From NCBI GenBank assembly GCA_001599915.1, contig BCIG01000013.1:434001-498000 (forward strand): DNA of 64,000 nt, written 5' to 3'. The translations under genes were made by a program, and so were the position numbers. The DNA is from Symbiotaphrina buchneri (Eukaryota > Ascomycota > Symbiotaphrinales > Symbiotaphrinaceae). Positions 20,791 to 32,093 of the stretch are shown piece after piece; position 1 is the first letter of the stretch, and each line of letters opens with the position of its first letter. Under the pieces are notes generated by a model. It saw only the letters and a program-made list of their open reading frames with translations. It ran no database searches and had not been told where the DNA came from.

Positions 20791-22306
20791 ATGGCGCCGC
20801 AAGAGGGGAAGGCCCCGACAGTAAGAGCAGCCCACCCATCTATGCCATCGTTCAATATCACTGACTGCAGTAGGCTGCGACGGTCCTCGGTGTAAGCGGT
20901 GCCCCCTTTGAGATCCATCCGCGTCCTGTCTGCTAACATTCATCCCTCTTTTAGACAATTGGCACAGGTCAGTCTTATTGTCCCTCCCTCCGCCAAGTAG
21001 CTGAATGCTAATCCATGACAGTGTAAGCCTTGTCGAACCTGCTTTGGATGAACGTTATACTAAACAGGCTCGCTCTAAGTTGCTGGTGTGTACAGGTATG
21101 CCTTACTAGTGACAATATACCTCCACTATGCTGACCCTGCTTTGAATAGTTGCTTCCGCAGTGTGTGCCGCTGATTTACGTGAGAAGCCGGAACTTGTGC
21201 TGATCAACACAGAATATGGTACAACTGGAAAACTAAGCGGACCGAGGGCTTGCCGGCTACCATGTTCTTCCTGTGGGCGCTATGTGAGTCACCTCGAGCA
21301 TTCGGTCTGTCAGTATTCCATTGACCTCCTGTTAGGCGGTGTGCCATTTGGCGTCTATGCAGTGGTCCAGGTACTCTTCCATTTCCCAGTCTACTTGTGG
21401 CGTCCTGCTGATGGGGTTCAGAACTTCAATCTCGCCATTCAGGTTCAACCCCAGATTTTCACCTGTTTCGCTCTTGTCACGTGGGCCCAAATCCTGCACT
21501 ACGGATCGTAGGTTTTGCCCTCTGCTCTCTGCCTTTCTCCGTTGACATTTCCAGGAATTGGAAGGTCTGGAAGGCTGCTTCGCTCGTCATTGTCACCGGT
21601 GCCGCTTTCGGAGGCGTCGAGGCCTTGCTTATTTTGACGTTGAGGGTATGGCTGACACGTCCATTGAAAGCTGAACTGGAACGCTAACCTCTCAGGGACC
21701 GTATAACCGTGGCGTCTTTTGCCGATCCTTCTTGTAGGAGTCATAGCAACTGTTCTTCTAGCTGTGGGCCTCCTTCCGCCATATTATGAAGCCTGGAAAA
21801 GAAATGGACGGGTTGTTGGAATCAGTATGCTCCCTAGTCAATGCCATTCTGGACGTAAATACTAAGGCCCTAAGAGATTTCATATTCTTGACCGTGGACT
21901 GGTCCGGTGCATTCTTCTCCCTGATGTCTTTGGGTAAGTCGCGGTTATGAGCTGCTAGGACGCGTCTAATACATCTCTTCAGCCGCACAGCATACATTCG
22001 ACAAGCTGGGTGGAATTCTTTACATTGTCTGGTTAGTACCCCTGCATAACAGCCTTATTTCGCAGCTAACCAGTCCACAGTCTACTGCTCGAAGGAGGTC
22101 TCTTCCTGTCGCATTGGATATGGCTGTTCCGCACACGTAAGATCAGGAAGGAAGCCAAACGAGCCGGGAAGAATTTCGACGACTATGTTCAGGAGGGGAT
22201 GCAGACGGACCTTCCTCAACTCTCCAACGGGACGGCTGGCGCGTCGGCCGCAGCGGATCTCGAGATGGGCGGATCGAGCGAACAGAAAGTCGCAACCTCG
22301 ACATGA
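20791..22306 (+). CDS. PQ-loop repeat membrane protein, very intron-dense, one frame break
   Basis: I read 13 exons: 20791-20820, 20955-20967, 21022 (one base), 21068-21095, 21150-21160, 21213-21283, 21336-21370, 21422-21507, 21555-21645, 21696-21824, 21877-21933, 21983-22031, 22081-22306, about 275 residues. Joined, they give CWCVQLLPQIWYNWKTKRTE with GLPATMFFLWALCGVPFGVY, the first PQ-loop, a second QPQIFTCFALVTWAQ, and later LLPPYYEAWKRNGRV, DWSGAFFSLMSL and a charged cytosolic tail FRTRKIRKEAKRAGKNFDDY. About seven membrane helices are expected. PQ-loop proteins include lysosomal/vacuolar amino-acid exporters and sugar transporters; the substrate here is unknown. Exon 21696-21824 is one base short: GPYNRGVF is followed by a shift near 21718-21722, then PILLVGVIATVLLAVG in the next frame. 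That is either a sequencing slip or a broken gene. An alternative to the one-base exon is a 96-nt intron 20972-21067 with donor GTCTTA. Confidence 0.82.
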
Positions 22307-23040
22307 TAACACTGCTGGCAGATGAAAGAGGAAGATGTGGTGAATAGAGATCTCGAAAAGAGATCTCTGCGAAAATGGTCTCAACTTCTAGCTGCATGTT
22401 TTGGATTTATTATACGAACATCCTGCCTGATTTGAATCAGGGCATGACGTCCAAAAAGAAGAAAATCTGCATACGGGAAAGGGGCATTTTGCATCTTGGG
22501 TAGCATTTATATGCGCGACCCTACATTTAGGCTGCATCAAAAACGGAGTCGAGCTGCGGATTTGGATTTAGGACATGGATTTGGAGTTTCAGCTCAGCAA
22601 GCCTGTGCGAATAATAATGCTAGCTGAAGTTGAACAATGACACTCGGCATAATAATAGCAATAACATGTTATGACATCTCTCATTCAGACGGGCCCAGCC
22701 GAAGCTTTCGGCAATCGGGCTAGCTTTTCCCTGGCCGGACCCTGCTACAGAGACGACCCCACGTCGGCACACGGGACCCTGAACTACCGAACGGTAAGGT
22801 AGCTTACTCCTGCTGACACGTGAAGGCTGGTGTATTTCCGCAGGTACCCGCACGGGTCATGTACCGGGAGTCAGATGCAATTGTGGTCATTATTGCCTAC
22901 AATCTCTTCGCCTGTAAGCACACTGATCCTATTGGATTTATAAACCTGGCTTCTTCGCGACGGGTGCGAGTCATCAATTGATTAGATTTTGTCGCCACTG
23001 TTTCATTGTTCCCCGTGTTCCATTCGAACAAGTGCCCGCC
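22307..23040. other. Intergenic, phosphatase promoter
   Basis: No coding segment was recognised. A motif fragment ACGGTAAGGTAGCTTAC lies at 22790-22806, about 240 bp upstream of the phosphatase start. Confidence 0.65.
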
Positions 23041-24015
23041 ATGTCTGAGCTTCCTTGCCCCCCCTTCGTGTCGGTCCCAGGCATCCATAACTTCAGGGAC
23101 ATTGGTGGGTACGCACTGCAGCAGCCGTCCGGCGAGGTGCTGTCGGTGCGCCGTAACTACATCTACCGCTCCGCCGAACCCTCCCAAATCACCCCCGAAG
23201 GCAAGCAGCGGTTGAGGGACCTTGGCATCACCACCATCTTCGACCTCAGATCCGCCCCGGAGATAGAACAGGTGAAGGCCCAGATGCCCATTGTCGAGAT
23301 CGAGGGTACTAGGAGAGTGTTCGCACCAGTGTTCCAGGACCGGGACTATTCTCCCGAGCAGATCGCCATCCGTTATCGGGATTACGCGACAAAGGGTACA
23401 GAGGTGGGTGGCCCGTTCACTGGCGCCGGACAGCGCGGCGATATGTGGCTCTTGACAAATTCCTGCAGGGTTTCACCAGGGCCTATGCCGATATCCTTGA
23501 CAACGCACCGCTCGCATACAGGACCGTGTTTCTACATTTACGCGACAACCCTGAGGGAGCATGTCTGATCCATTGTACGGCCGGCAAGGACAGAACAGGC
23601 GTCCTCTGCGCCTTGATCCTGTCGCTTGCTGGCCTCGATGATGAGACAATAGCCTTGGAATATCAATTGACCGAGGCTGGTCTTGCACCGTTAATACCCC
23701 TCCTCAGAGCGCACTTGCTGAAGGAGCCTTCTCTTCGAGGGAATGAGGAAGGAGCATTGAAGATGATTAGCGCCAGGTATTCCTCGACAAAATACTCTGC
23801 TCAACCGTAACGCGCTAACCAGCGTGTATAGAGCACCGAATATGCGAGCAGCACTGCAGCTAATCCGTGACAGGTTTGGCGGAGCTGAGGAGTACTTGAG
23901 AAAGCAGTGCGAGTTCACAACTGAGGATATCGAGCGAATAAGGAAGAATTTGCAAGATCGATTACCGCCAACCCTGCATCGCTCCATCTTCGAACAGCCA
24001 GCAGAAGAGGCGTAA
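23041..24015 (+). CDS. Protein-tyrosine phosphatase, fungal/bacterial Tyr/Ser phosphatase type
   Basis: Exons 23041-23403, 23469-23776 and 23832-24015 give 284 residues. The introns are 65 nt (GTGGGT..CTGCAG) and 55 nt (GTATTC..GTATAG). The active-site loop is HCTAGKDRTG (H-C-x5-R) with the nucleophilic cysteine at about residue 160. Upstream are GIHNFRDIGGY and NYIYRSAEPSQIT, the N-terminal motifs of the Y_phosphatase3 family (lipid or tyrosine phosphatase-like, related to bacterial LipA/MptpB and to yeast Siw14-like enzymes). FDLRSAPEIE supplies the usual acidic/arginine loop. The C-terminal exon is helical (NMRAALQLIRDRFGGAEEYL), as in the family. There is no signal peptide, so it is cytosolic. 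The natural substrate, phosphotyrosine or phosphoinositide, cannot be told from sequence. Confidence 0.92.
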
Positions 24016-24180
24016 ACAGCAACAAGTTGGCCAAAGCTATGCAGAACTCCTGGCGGTCCTGAGTGATGCTAAACTAAGAAGGGTATCATTTTGTCTTTAC
24101 GAAACTGCATGTCTGCGGGGGAGATGGACCATAGAGGGTATTTAGTACAAGGCGCAAAAGCCGGCGTGACCAGAACTTGC

Positions 24181-24200
24181 GGGTCGGGTCGGGTCGGGTC
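24181..24200. repeat. (GGGTC)4 microsatellite
   Basis: Four perfect GGGTC units lie between the convergent ends of the phosphatase and dynein genes, immediately beyond the dynein stop codon. Confidence 0.85.
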
Positions 24201-24218
24201 GCGTTAAGTCATGCCGGA

Positions 24219-26152
24219 TCACAATGATCCATTAGATGTAGAGCCGCCTCCTCGTTTCATGAGACCAGCGAAGAACGAGGCTAACGCTTCGTTCTGGGAC
24301 TTGCTATCTGGTAGCAGCGTTGAGGGCTGGTCCCTTTCAGGGGTTGGAGATGCTTCGCGATCCTAGTCATCGTCAATGCCAGACTTACACAAGCACTGTG
24401 GGCAAACGCGCTTACTTTGAGCCGTTTCAGCATATCCTCGGCATCCACCTGGATACCTCCTATATTGAACTGTACCGGACCGATGTGCTCATTGACACGG
24501 CCGCCTTCCTCACTCATACTCCCAGCAACCCGGGATTCGGCGTTCTCCCTACTACGATCCATCCCCTCCCTCCGTAAAGTAGGCTGACTCTGTTTTTGGC
24601 TGTCACTCGCCTCCAATTTCTCCATAGCTTCTAATTGCTGTGCCAGAAATTCTTGGAGGCTAGTGCTGTCGACTCTTATATCATTGTTGCTCCCTTCGGC
24701 TGAGATTGAGCCAACTCCAGCCGTGTCACGCCGCTCATCCTTGATTGTGTCTTCGAATACGCGCACTGCACCGTTATCCTCGTCATGGGTGATGATTTCT
24801 TCACCCGTGTTGGACGAAACATTTTGGCCCTCACCATCTGCTGGTGCTGGCACGCTCGGTGGAAGTTGAATATCAATAGACCACCCTCCACTTACCCCTT
24901 CCATGTCAAAGCCCTCCCGCAACACTCTGATCTTGCCCCATGAGTCCCAATTTGGAGGAACAAGGATTTTGTCCCTGTCCACAACGTTATGCCTAACGGT
25001 CTGCCTCTTCAATAAAGATTGAATCCCCAGGGAGGAGTGTACAAGGTTTTGGAGTTGACCGGAGACAGATGGAGAGGTATAGATGAGAGAAGCGCCATCT
25101 AGATGTCGTAACAGGTCTTAGCAGCAGCAGCGACAAATTGGAGAAAGAGATTCCATACGCTTCAGTAAGATAGTACGCAGAAATTGCAAGATAAAATCGA
25201 ATTGTTCCTCCTTCCATTCGCGCTCCTTTTCCAGCGCTTCAATTCGATCGGCCTAGCATTTGTTGTCAACTATCAGCAACAGGAAACCCCCGGCCAAATG
25301 TGAGCGATGTGCTTACATTTTGACAGACCACGCATAGTGGAATCCCCAGTGGTTCGTCCAACTCTCCTGGTCCAAGCGGAATGGCTAAATGCTCATCATT
25401 GACAGCATCTTTAGGGTCATCTAAATCCCCTAGACCACGCTTTTGCTTCCAGGACAGAATGTTTTCTTCCATAATATCCTTTGCTTCATCATCTAAGGAT
25501 AATAATAGTGAACGCAATAGTCGGATCCAGGTTCGGAGTGTTCTAATCCATGACCAGGGCTGGGCCCAATCCAGTAATATTACGACAAGCGTATTCCGTA
25601 CGGTGTCTCGAGTCAGATGTGGTCGCAGAAGAGCGACGAAGGAAGAAGACGGTTCAGTCAGGAGGTAAAGTGATAGGCGTGCCAGAAGATCTGTTCAGGA
25701 GGTTCAGCCATTACCGTCGGCTCAGCGATGGAAAAGCAGTACCTTCATGGTCGGCATCCATGACATCTTGATAGGTGTAACCCAGAGCGAACTCATTTGC
25801 TATCGGAGGAAGCCTCGATGATGGTCGCTGCGTCTGCCTTTTCGAGCTTGGATCTTCCGTGGAGAGAGCTCCGATGAAATCCTTCTGCGACTCTGGGGTC
25901 CCACCTATGTGATGAGGTCAGTGGCACATAACGTGTTGAGGCGGGAGTGAGGAAGCAGTAGCAGTGTACATGCTTTTACATACCCAGGCAAAGGATATTC
26001 TTTTCTGGTAGACGCTTTCCACTGGCGACGGAATTCAACATCGAAGACCACATGTCCTCCTTCTGAGGCTCTCCATTCTTCGTGTTGTTCCCCGACTCCT
26101 CCCTGCCTCCAAGGTGGCCTTGGCTGGAAGGACGATTGTCAACCGCAGCCAT
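24219..26152 (-). CDS. Cytoplasmic dynein light intermediate chain
   Basis: Six exons on the minus strand: 26152-25984, 25904-25743, 25690-25317, 25252-25159, 25098-24416 and 24362-24219, with introns of 52-79 nt. DLIC anchors the dynein motor complex and links it to cargo adaptors; fungi use it for nuclear migration and endosome transport. The G-domain-like first half has NILCLGGTPESQKDFIGALS (degenerate P-loop), YTYQDVMD, VVILLDWAQPWSWIRTLRTW and GIPLCVVCQN. The middle has the invariant HNVVDRDKILVPPNWDSWGK, then KIRVLREGFD. The C-terminal half is disordered, with a short helix GPVQFNIGGIQVDAEDMLKR that matches the adaptor-binding region, ending in LASFFAGLMKRGGG. The last splice (24363-24415) is needed to reach this ending. 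An in-frame read-through would give an unrelated tail. Confidence 0.95.
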
Positions 26153-26588
26153 GGCGAGGCTGGGCCGTAGGCGGTGCTTGTGGTGTCGTGAAATCAGTTG
26201 GCCAGTGTCTCATCAACATGCAGCTCCGGTTTCATGAGATTGTTATAATCAATATCGGATTGTTCATATCTCGCCGCGGAGGCGCGTCTTCCGTGTCTGA
26301 GCTACATCCCGAGGTCCACAGGTACCTGGTATTTACCAGTATGTACGGTGTGGGAGCAGCGGTACTGTGTGCGACTTTACCCAAGCGGGTTAGAGATCTA
26401 AGGTCGTGTGGCCGAGTACCTACCTTACGAACTCTAAATGTGTGAATGCAATCCTTATTTACCTGGACCTTCCGTGGAATACTTCTAGCCAATCAAAGCC
26501 TTTCAGCATTTCACCAAGCACTTTCCAGCAGCAGATGCAACTCTTCCCACCGTGAGAAGAGAAATCCTTCACCTGCAGATATCTAGAG
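26153..26588. other. Divergent promoter of dynein LIC and IST3
   Basis: This 436-bp stretch without coding content is shared by two genes transcribed apart. A motif fragment GTACCTACCTTACG lies at 26417-26430 and a CCAAT box at 26489-26493. Confidence 0.7.
26489..26493 (+). promoter_or_regulatory. CCAAT box
   Basis: AGCCAATCA matches the site bound by the fungal CCAAT-binding (HAP) complex. It is 96 bp upstream of the IST3 start and 337 bp from the dynein start. Confidence 0.5.
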
Positions 26589-27363
26589 ATGAACACAATT
26601 CGAGAGATCCAGGCCTTGAACAAGCGGGAGTTGGAAAACGGAGTGTAAGCCTCTGCTTAGCTGTTCACTGTCCCTCCGCTGACTGGCCCTGTTGTATAGC
26701 CCCCCGGAAGCCTCGTGGCATGCTGATTATCGTGACACCGCCTACATCTATATCGGAGGCCTCCCTTTCGAACTGTCCGAAGGTGATATCATCACAATAT
26801 TCTCACAGTTTGGTGAACCAGTGCATGTCAATCTCGTACGCGATAAAGAAACGGGAAAGTCGCGGGGCTTCGCCTTCCTAAAATATGAGGACCAGCGCAG
26901 CACCGACCTGGCAGTGGACAACCTCGGTGGAGCTACTGTAATGGGCCGGGTGCTGAGGGTGGACCACACAAGGTACAAGCGTCGGGATGAGGAAGATGAA
27001 GAAGTAGAGGACGCTGGCCCACCTGAAGGACAGCGGAAAGGAAGTTCCGATCCACTTGCTATCAAGGACCAGACAGACGAACGGCATCGTGACAGCGACA
27101 ATAGTGGTGAGGATGAGAGACCTTTGCTCAAGGAAGAAAAGGAACTGGCGGATCTGATACGAACGCATGATGATGATGACCCTATGAAAGAGTACCTCAT
27201 CAAGGAGAAGCGGCAGGAGGTCGAGGCTGCTCTACGGCAGATGAGACACAAAAAGCGAAGCCGATCAGGCCAAGAAAAAGACTCCCATCGACATCGTCAT
27301 CGCCATCATCAACCGGCACCGGCATTGATGCCGAATTCACCTGGCCTAAGCTGCACACGGTAG
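26589..27363 (+). CDS. IST3: U2 snRNP/RES complex RRM protein
   Basis: Exons 26589-26644 and 26700-27363 give 239 residues; the 55-nt intron begins GTAAGC and ends TTGTATAG. Ist3 (Snu17; human RBMX2) is a subunit of the pre-mRNA retention and splicing complex bound to the spliceosome. The N-terminal [15 protein letters not shown] followed by [14 protein letters not shown] is the family signature. One RRM follows with RNP2 YIYIGG and RNP1 [10 protein letters not shown], and the helix that binds Pml1/Bud13 lies at its end ([20 protein letters not shown]). The C-terminus is acidic, then Arg/His-rich (HRHRHRHH). It is nuclear by function. Confidence 0.95.
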
Positions 27364-27432
27364 CATAGGTTGGCTTTCACGACTGAGATGTTCATGATTG
27401 CCTCAAAGTCGACTGCTGAGATAGCTCGATTT

Positions 27433-28824
27433 CTAGCCGGTTCCTAGGTATCTCTTCCAGCCTTCTCTGACGCAATAGCGTTTACCGTCTTCTCCTTGGA
27501 TTACGGCGAACTTTTCCCACCTACCGTCGCGTCCTGCTCCTATGACGAGAATCCTGTCATCGCTGAGCCAGCCAAGGATGCCTTTCCACCGTCTAGCAGT
27601 CGGTGCTTGTAAGGCATCACTCAAAGGCTCGGGCCTGACCCCAAATTCCGGCTCGTCTCCCATTTCAAAACGTGCCGACGCGAATGAATAGACATCCGAG
27701 AATACCCTGGGCATGAGAGGGAGCTTCCCTAGAATGCCCCACTTCTGGCTGATGTTCTCATCTGTAGCTCGGACATCGTTCATGCTGCTGTTTGACTGTG
27801 GTGCTGTCCACAGAGCGGGAAGATCAAATATGTGCAGGGTTGATTTGTCGGAAGTTACAGCCAAAAATTTGCTGGACGGAGATATGGCCACGGAGAAGAT
27901 CGTGGCATGGTCTACCCCACGGCGCAATTCTGCAATTCGTGTACAGTTGGTAGTAGCGTACACTCGGATCAAAGTACCCTGGATGACATATCAATGGGTG
28001 ACATGAAAGCCGCTGGACGAAAGACATACGGTTTCACTTGCGGTAGCTAGCAGTTCTTCATCCGGACTCAAATGCAGAGCTCTCAGTGAAGAGCTATGCG
28101 CGGGAACTATGCTGACATTGCCGTTTGCTATTTCGACCACCTGGACCTGTCCTGGGGTGCGGCCCGGGAAAGCAAGAAATTTTGTTCCAAGACAGCACAG
28201 TCCGAGAGGATTGTCACTGGTCTCAAATTCTGAAAGCTTCTCAGGTGGAGAGCTGAATGTGAAGACATGTATGCTATTCTGCAATACAGCGACTAACCTC
28301 GTGCGTGAGATCCGTACTCCACGTACAGCCGTGCGGAATTCAAGTGTGATGGCGGCCTTTTGTTTTGCGTCATCCCAAACTATGACCTGCGCAGTACCGT
28401 CAACCAACGCACAAGCATGGATACTTTGCTTCCCATCGCACGCTGACCTTATGTTGCGGAAACTTGGGCTGTCTACCACCTCCCACCAGCGCAACGAAGT
28501 TTGCCCTACCAATCATTTCCACGGCTCCCACCCCTGCCTTGAAATCTGGCAGATAACAGCATTAGCTTAATTACTGAATGCTCTCCTTAAGGCTGCTGTT
28601 GGAGAATAATGATAGCACTTACCACGAGAGACCCGGAGTTCACAGGGGTCGGAGTTAAACACTATTGTATCTATCAGATTATCTCGTCTATAGAGGACAG
28701 CTCTGCTAATCATACCGCAAAAACCCGTGTCCAAGCCGACAGAGAAGCAGCTGCTGTCCTGATTGAAGGCCACGGATAAAGCGGCTGGCCCGCCAGACTC
28801 GTCGATAGCTTGCCGCGTGTTCAT
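27433..28824 (-). CDS. HSV2: PROPPIN WD-repeat protein, Hsv2/Atg18 family
   Basis: Five exons (28824-28716, 28661-28623, 28545-28448, 28386-28030, 27978-27433) give 382 residues. PROPPINs are seven-bladed beta-propellers that bind PI3P and PI(3,5)P2 on endosomes, vacuole and autophagosome precursors. The lipid-binding signature is present as LRRG ([16 protein letters not shown]); the L/FRRG motif supplies two arginines to the two lipid pockets. N-terminal [19 protein letters not shown] with [15 protein letters not shown] and [15 protein letters not shown] are typical. The length and the [16 protein letters not shown] ending fit Hsv2 (WIPI3/4-like) better than Atg18. Exon 2 is only 39 nt. The ATG at 28824 is the first in frame; codons upstream are not ATG. 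Confidence 0.93.
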
Positions 28825-29219
28825 TGTCACGCAGATAATGAACGGGCTGCGAGCCCGGAGGTCTAGTTTGTTCTGGGTGAGACTTCTCTAAGATATACGG
28901 TAGACATGGAAGTGCAGTGCATTACTGGCGTCTGCTATGGATTTTGTGAGCCCGCAGCAATTGAGCGTGGATCTCTGGTCTGCTAGGGTGGTTGCTCGGT
29001 ATCGGGCTCGCTCTGTAAATCTGAGGCATCACGTCACGCAGTGTTGGCTGGCCTATCATCCGGCTGCTCTATTGCAGAAAGTCCGTTGCATAAGAGAGTA
29101 CGCGCGCTGTCTCAACGCGGAGGGGCGACATACCAAATAGCTACGAGCGCCCAGTAGTAGTAGTTCGAGTGGTTGACGTTGAGCTTCGCTACACGCGGAC
29201 CACAGGAGCGGGCCGTTTG

Positions 29220-29224
29220 ATTGG
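29220..29224 (-). promoter_or_regulatory. CCAAT box (inverted)
   Basis: TGATTGGTGG reads CCAATCA on the minus strand, 396 bp from the HSV2 start and about 460 bp from the CDC11 start. Confidence 0.45.
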
Positions 29225-29431
29225 TGGGAGCTTCCACGACCCAGATAGCTACAAAAAAGGGGGTCAAATCAGGGGAAATAATGATGGGACCGTCCCGTTA
29301 AGTACCTTAAAGCTCTGGTTAATTACTCCCGGTACATACAATACTATCAATACTATTATTATTCGTTCGCCGCCCCCTAGCTGTTGCCAAATTGCCCGCT
29401 CGCTTCTTCCCCCAGCAGCGGTTGCACGAAT

Positions 29432-29457
29432 CGAGTACGAAAGTACCTTACCTTACC
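29432..29457. repeat. TACCTTA motif cluster
   Basis: CGAGTACGAAAGTACC (29432-29447) is identical to 44994-45009, 15.5 kb away; tandem TACCTTACCTTA follows here. Confidence 0.75.
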
Positions 29458-29680
29458 CTCAACTGGCAGACCGACGCTACTTGTCTCCTAACCCGACAAT
29501 AATTACCCCTTACCGACACGCACTTCGAAACATCATCCTGCGATTGTACGCACATGGGCCTGCAACACCTGCATCCACACTCAGCATCGCCGAATAATCT
29601 ATTCATAGACGCCTCCGCGGTGCTGCTCGTAGCAACAGCTGCTGCTATCTCCTTCCCCATCTGGGCCTCTTGGAATCATC

Positions 29681-31266
29681 ATGTCTTCGCCCTTGAACGC
29701 CGTAAGTGCTCTCTTCCCTCTCAACCCCTGCGCCAGTGGTCCTTGCGGACAGATCGTGCACTTTGATTGTGCTACAGATATGTCAATGTGCAGCTTTCTG
29801 GCACTAATATTGACGCGTCTAGATAAAGATTCGCCGGAAGAAAAATGTCAAGAAAGGCATCCAGTTTTGTCTGATGGTGTGTGGTGCTTCAGGCACAGGT
29901 ATGGGATCTGCCACCCATCGCCCTATCTCCATTGCCAGTCCAGCCTAACGTATGAACGTGTCTTAGGCCGTACAACCTTCGTGAACACACTCTGCGGGAA
30001 AAAGGTGCTTGAGCACAAGGATGCAGACGACGCCGCCAACGCGCACTTGGAAGAAGGTGTTAGGATCAAGCCTGTCACTGTTGGTGTGTGAACCTTGCCC
30101 ACTATGTGCAATGCTTAGTATCAAGAAAGCTGACACGTCCCGGTACATCAGAGCTGGAACTGGATGAGGAAGGAACCCGCATATCCCTGACAATCGTCGA
30201 CACTCCTGGGTTTGGTGATCAGATCGACAATGAAGCAAGGTATTTAATGCTCACATTGTCGATGAGCTGTTGGCTTATGTATATGTAGCTTCTCTGAGAT
30301 TGTCGGCTACCTCGAACGTCAGTATGATGATATCCTTGCTGAAGAATCTCGGATCAAGCGTAACCCGCGGTTCCGGGACAATCGTGTACATGCTCTGCTC
30401 TACTTCATTACACCAACAGGCCATGGGTACGAGCACCCAGGATTCATTCATAAGAGTCGCTAATGATCTACTCCAGTCTTCGCGAACTTGATATTGAGCT
30501 CATGAAACGTCTTTCACCCCGTGTCAATGTGATTCCGGTCATTGGCAAGGCTGATTCCCTCACTCCTGCCGAGCTAGCGGAGTCGAAGAAACTAGTCATG
30601 GAGGATATTGAACACTACCGCATTCCGGTCTACAACTTTCCTTACGACATTGAAGAGGACGACGAAGATACCGTGGAGGAGAATGCTGAATTAAGAGGCT
30701 TGATGCCATTCGCTATAGTCGGCTCGGAAGACGTGGTGGAGATAGGTGGACGGAGGGTCCGAGCCAGACAGTATCCGTGGGGAGTTGTGGAGGTGGACAA
30801 TCCCAGGCATTCCGATTTCCTCGCTATTCGGTCTGCATTGTTGCACAGCCACTTGGCGGATTTGAAGGAGATCACACACGACTTCCTCTACGAAAATTAC
30901 CGTACCGAGAAGCTAAGCAAGAGTGTTGAAGGGGCAGGCGCTGCGTAAGTATCTCGAGTCCCTCCGTCAGCTGCGTTTCACCTTCGAGTATTCGCTTTCC
31001 ACCGCAACCAATTCTGACTGAGTGAATGCAGGGATTCGTCAATGAACCCAGAGGACCTGGCATCCCAGTCCGTCCGGTTGAAGGAGGAACAGCTTCGCCG
31101 GGAGGAAGAGAAGCTCAGAGAGATCGAACTCAAGGTTCAGAAAGAAATCAATGAGAAGAGACAAGAGCTCCTCGCTCGTGAAAGCCAGCTCAAGGAGATC
31201 GAAGCCCGGATGCTCAGAGAACAGAGCACTCCTGTTGAGGACAGGGACGGCGAGGTCGCGAGCTAG
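29681..31266 (+). CDS. CDC11: Septin, Cdc11/AspA type
   Basis: Seven exons: 29681-29701, 29823-29898, 29967-30083, 30152-30239, 30289-30426, 30477-30944 and 31032-31266. Septins form hetero-oligomeric filaments at septa, hyphal tips and branch sites. The order is a short N-terminus with a basic phosphoinositide-binding stretch (IKIRRKKNVKKG), a P-loop GASGTGRTTF, VDTPGFGD, the septin G4 motif GKADSL, and the septin unique element (YPWGVVEVDNPRHSDF). A C-terminal coiled coil follows (EEQLRREEEKLREIELKVQK onward). The P-loop has GR in place of GK, a feature of Cdc11-group septins, which are terminal subunits with weak or no GTP hydrolysis. Intron phases all agree. The first exon is only 21 nt (MSSPLNA). 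Introns of 49-121 nt carry standard donors. Confidence 0.96.
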
Positions 31267-32093
31267 GCACACCTGCCCGTCGCTCGCTCCTACTCGTCCT
31301 TTAATCGGCTAGGAAAAATTGGCTTTGCGGACGGACATCCCCCGGGGGAAATTGGTTGTGGTCATCACGAGAGGCGTTCCAGGACGATGTCTGACCATTT
31401 GTGGACAGTCGACGAGCCCGCACGTGTGGGGATCTACCTGCCTTCCTGTTTCACTTTAATAAGGAGCTTACTTGGTGTCTCTAATTGCGGCAAGAGGGGC
31501 AAGGTTGCCGGAAATAGCGTTATTGTGAGCTTGTCAAATTGTCAACGGGTCAGCGCGGCCTCTGACAAGAAAGTTATCGATTCCCAAATGCATTTAGTCT
31601 ACGAGTATACGGTGTTGTGCTGAGCTTCTCTCCAAGACGTAGGTGATCCCGCCTGGGGTAGGAGGACATCGTTATGTTCGATGCTTGCTAATGATTTGCG
31701 CTATGTACGAAAATTGTGAGGCCGGTGTCCTACCTTATGATGCTACGAGCTATCCTCGTTCTGCCTACGATATCCTTAAGGTACCTTATGGTTCCATTGC
31801 CTTCACTGTTCATTGCTTCGTGGACGAGCAACGCGCGAAAGTGTCTCTTTGGAGAAAGGTAAGCTAAGCTAGGGAAGGTAAAGTCAAGTACCTAATACCG
31901 GGGATCGCAGATGACAGAGACAGTCATGTGATGACGACTTCTCGTACCTTCCGCCCGCGCGCTCTCCGCCCCCGTAGAAACGGCAGCGCTTTAAAGCAAA
32001 GCCGAAGCGCCTTCATCCCTCATACAATCTCACTGCCTCTTGCGGTTCTCTACCTCCCTACATCGCACCGTTTGTTCGACCCCTTTGATAGTC
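31267..32093. other. Intergenic, BAX-inhibitor gene promoter
   Basis: No coding segment was recognised. Motif words at 31774-31789 and 31858-31895 lie 200-320 bp upstream of the next start, and a pyrimidine-rich zone at about 31999-32090 suggests the transcription start. Confidence 0.65.
31774..31789. repeat. Palindromic CCTTAAGGTACCTTAT motif
   Basis: It combines CTTAAG and GGTACC palindromes in one 16-base word, about 305 bp upstream of the BAX-inhibitor start. Confidence 0.7.

Larger units (their letters stand above)
28825..29680. other. Divergent promoter of HSV2 and CDC11
   Basis: This 856-bp stretch has no recognised coding segment. It holds an inverted CCAAT box at 29220-29224 and motif words at 29299-29311 and 29432-29457. 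Confidence 0.7.
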
